This document shows positions 61,209 through 64,000 of a stretch of DNA of 64,000 nt, piece after piece. How positions within the stretch are numbered: position 1 is the stretch's first letter; every line of letters begins with the position of its first letter. The stretch lies in assembly GCA_036971475.1 (NCBI GenBank), contig JBAIZL010000001.1, positions 97,639,850-97,703,849 on the forward strand, given 5' to 3'. The DNA comes from Prosapia bicincta. Taxonomy: Eukaryota > Arthropoda > Insecta > Hemiptera > Cercopidae. The notes under the pieces are model-generated. The model was not told where the DNA came from. It made no database searches and saw only the letters and a program-made list of their open reading frames with translations. The position numbers were made by a program, and so were the translations under genes.

Positions 61209-62805
61209 GCGTGACTATAATTCATTCTTTTTATTAATAATATTCAATAAATCTTTTTTTTATTTCGAATTTCAAATTTTATTTATCACTTCAAAACTGT
61301 TAAATCTTACAATAATAAACAGCAGTTATACTAAAAACATTCACGATATTCTAAATATGTTCAAAATCATCGTCCAAGATTTTATTGTAGAAAACACCTT
61401 GTTAATAACACAAAACTATCAATTAAACCTAAACATAAAACAGGTTTGAAGACAATGGCAAAGTCGAAGACAGGACAACTGAAATAAAACGTGAAATTTA
61501 TTTCGTAACTATTGTTTCGAACTCATTGAAGGCTACGCCCTGATGTAAGATCACACATCCAAACATGAGCGAACTTGGCTAACGGCCTTTGCCTACTCTC
61601 ATACCTACAACATTTCTGCCTAGATACACTTTCTAATATTTTATCATATTATAAATTTAAAAACTGGCGCAATGAGAAAGCGGTAGTGTTCTGCCTTGTT
61701 AAACTAATCGAAAACTTATAATTATAGGAAACGATTTAGTTTAAATTGCCTTTCTAGACTAATGATATAAATAAAGCACAAAATAACCTTTCCACCCTTG
61801 TTCGACGTTTTCTATTTTGACGATTTGACATTACATACCTAGTTGTATAAGAACCTGTTGCTCAAAGTTGGAATAGAATAAGAGAGATATTTTATCATAC
61901 GTAATCTTATCACAAAGCAAAAACTATACTAACAACACGTTTTAAATAAATAGCACGAAAACATCCTTTAACCACAATAACAGTTAATTAACCCGGTGAA
62001 GGCATAGATTTCGTTTTCAAAGTAACGAAAGCAAGCAAGTGAGGCAATAAAACAAAATTCCCCACAGGCAATACTTGTTTACCGAAAGTACAATTTCGCT
62101 ACCGAAATCTAGGACTACATATTCTGCAATGTAACTCTATAAGTTAGGCTGATGTGAATTAATTTCTTTCGTCAAACTTTAAAAATAAACCATTTTTATG
62201 TAAAAGAAGTAAATGAATGCCGTTTACAAAAAAAAAATTAGTAATATAAAATTGGTTAGAAATGTTTAATATTATTAAATTCATTTGTCTTAATCCAACA
62301 GTTTAAATATTAATATTATCAGAAGGGCAGAATGCTATAATAAAATATATCCAATAGTGACGAATGTTAATTTTAAAGTCAGTAAACCATTTAGAATGAA
62401 AATATTATTAATTTATTACAAATATTAAACGTAATTTCATACAAAAAACAGGTTTTATAAGTTATAATAAGTCATTTCATTTAAACCCCATACAACGTCG
62501 AATGACTCCAGTTAACTGCACTTCTGCTCTGAAACCTTATTTGCTACTGAAATTTTCAACAATTAGACTAGTAACTTTACTTGAAAAGATCTAACAGGAG
62601 ACCGTGAAGATCAAATCAATATCCAACCAATAATAAACTTGTCACAGCAACGCTAGTCACACATATATATATAATTACTGTGACAATGAGGAATGCTGCT
62701 TTCAACCATTTCTACAACAATATTTGGCATACTGGTTGGCTAGTGACGTCATTATGTTCTTTCGTTTTGCTGAAGTAAAGTAACTAGCGGTATAATTTCA
62801 ACGAC

Positions 62806-62808
<3 letters not shown>
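61209..62808. other. No gene recognised
   Basis: AT-rich flank upstream of the retroelement. A tract at 61665-61720 (CTGGCGCAATG ... AATCGAAAAC) is faintly tRNA-like, but too degraded to call. Confidence 0.35.
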
Positions 62809-62900
<92 letters not shown>

Positions 62901-62902
62901 TA
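62809..62902. repeat. (TA)n followed by (TTTA)n
   Basis: (TA)n from about 62810 to 62856 passes directly into (TTTA)n to about 62902. Confidence 0.95.
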
Positions 62903-64000
62903 TAATGGTTGGTGTTTTAAGACAAGACATATTCCTCTTCTCTGAGAATGAATATATTCTTTCTCTGGGTACAAAAAAAAAGAAAATAGAGTAATTGAAG
63001 GAATCCTTTTTGTGGCTCTAAATGAACTGAAAGATTCAAAGTAGTACTTAGCTGTCTTTTAGTTAATTTTTTAATTTTTCAATGATTTTTACAATGTTAA
63101 AAAACAGATCCTAAAAACATATGAGATGTCAAAATTGGTTTTATATTCGTGTAGGTTTCTAAGCCTAAATTTAAAAGTGAAAAATTAGTGTTTGTTATTT
63201 CACTTTTTGCACTTTATGATTGCAAAGCACATTTGAAGAATAGGTGTTAGAAAACAATTAAAACAGAATCTTTAATAATTTCAAATGTGTATTTTATATT
63301 ATCCGAAAGAGCTGAACAATAATTGTCTCTAAAAGCTGATTCATTGTCTCTATTAATGTTCCTTTCTAAACTTTTAAATTTAGCTTCGTATTAAATAGTT
63401 AATATTTTTGTTGACAATCCTACTCTAATTTAGTATTGTTAATCTTTTTTCGTAGATCATGGTCAAATATTCTCTCAAACCTTGGTCCATATTGATTTAG
63501 AAATAAAGATTTATATGAGTTCATATGCTTTAATAATTTAATTCTACATAGGCCTAACATTTGGTCAGTAATTTCGTGAAGGAGTTTTTTTCAGCGAACA
63601 AGAAACTCATAGATACCACTGGTATCAAAATTACGTTTTCTCAAAAACAAACATTTTTATGTATATGTCGTATAGAATTCTTACATGTTGTAATAATTAA
63701 AAGGATATAATCCCATATAAAAAACTACAATAACATTTTTAATTCTGATAGTAAAATTATCAATGAGGGACAATTAACTGCTCTTAGATTTTCCTTTTAT
63801 TAACTACATATCTGAACTAAGAAACTAACCTTGCAACAAAACGATTTTATATTCTTTTTCATTTTCTCTTTTTAACGCCATTGACGGTGACAGTATCAGT
63901 TACAACACCGGCAAATTACGAGGTGACGAGACCCCACGCGTACAAAAAGAATGTAGGCCTACTCTCATAGCTCGCTAATCCAAATACTTGACATCCGCCC
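62903..64000. other. No gene recognised
   Basis: AT-rich sequence to the end of the window with no credible frame, RNA gene or repeat. Confidence 0.4.

Overview
The window is AT-rich, intron-and-repeat-dominated eukaryotic DNA, and I found no recognisable host protein-coding gene. The mobile elements point to an invertebrate animal: Penelope-like retroelements with a GIY-YIG domain, a PIF/Harbinger transposon with a MADF/BESS accessory gene, hAT and Tigger/pogo-type DNA transposons, a non-LTR reverse transcriptase relic and tRNA-derived SINE heads. The MADF/BESS accessory gene leans towards an arthropod, but species cannot be fixed from the sequence.

Layout. Positions 760-16912 form one very large inverted repeat. 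The left arm is 760-3237 and the right arm 13165-16912; between them lies an 8-kb satellite (4907-12897) of 21/22-bp units with blocks duplicated at kilobase scale. Each arm has received a different transposon: a degenerate hAT in the left (1586-2433, 8-bp target duplication) and a PIF/Harbinger in the right (13648-15806, TTA duplication). Each arm preserves the exact empty site of the insertion in the other. A second inverted pair follows (16920-17260 and 19970-20270), enclosing a 77-bp minisatellite. From 23.6 to 24.7 kb a run of fold-back Penelope-like ends alternates with (TA)n tracts. The middle (27-38 kb) holds further small palindromes, a LINE relic, three diverged copies of a ~0.35-kb segment, and an 841-bp Tigger-type MITE. 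Another 21-bp array at 39.1-40.0 kb encodes a seven-residue repeat. A head-to-head palindrome of Penelope-like 3' ends lies at 40.65-41.42 kb, a second hAT relic at 47.8 kb, and a 68-bp satellite with dimeric order at 52.4-54.5 kb. The most complete retroelement is a minus-strand Penelope-like element at 57.7-61.2 kb. It is arranged as a tandem: a 5'-truncated copy, then a copy with a full-length but frameshifted ORF.

The main discovery-type signal is a set of hammerhead ribozymes. Eight positions satisfy, or nearly satisfy, the CUGANGA / helix II / GAAA core: 23855, 24324, 27232, 40721, 41320, 46207 and 46390, 60724, with a ninth weaker one at 57749. They belong to three sequence-unrelated families. 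All share one architecture: one unpaired nucleotide after A9, a helix III that is only a short palindrome (AAGCUU, AUGUACAU or AACGUU) directly before the predicted cleavage site, and a 4-5 bp helix I. Hammerheads with minimal helix III are established in Penelope-like elements. Here they bound a 2975-nt unit of the 57.7-61.2 kb element and sit inside fold-back structures elsewhere. Further decayed relatives occur at 29.1, 34.8 and 37.1 kb. All of this was read by eye; no search or folding program was run.
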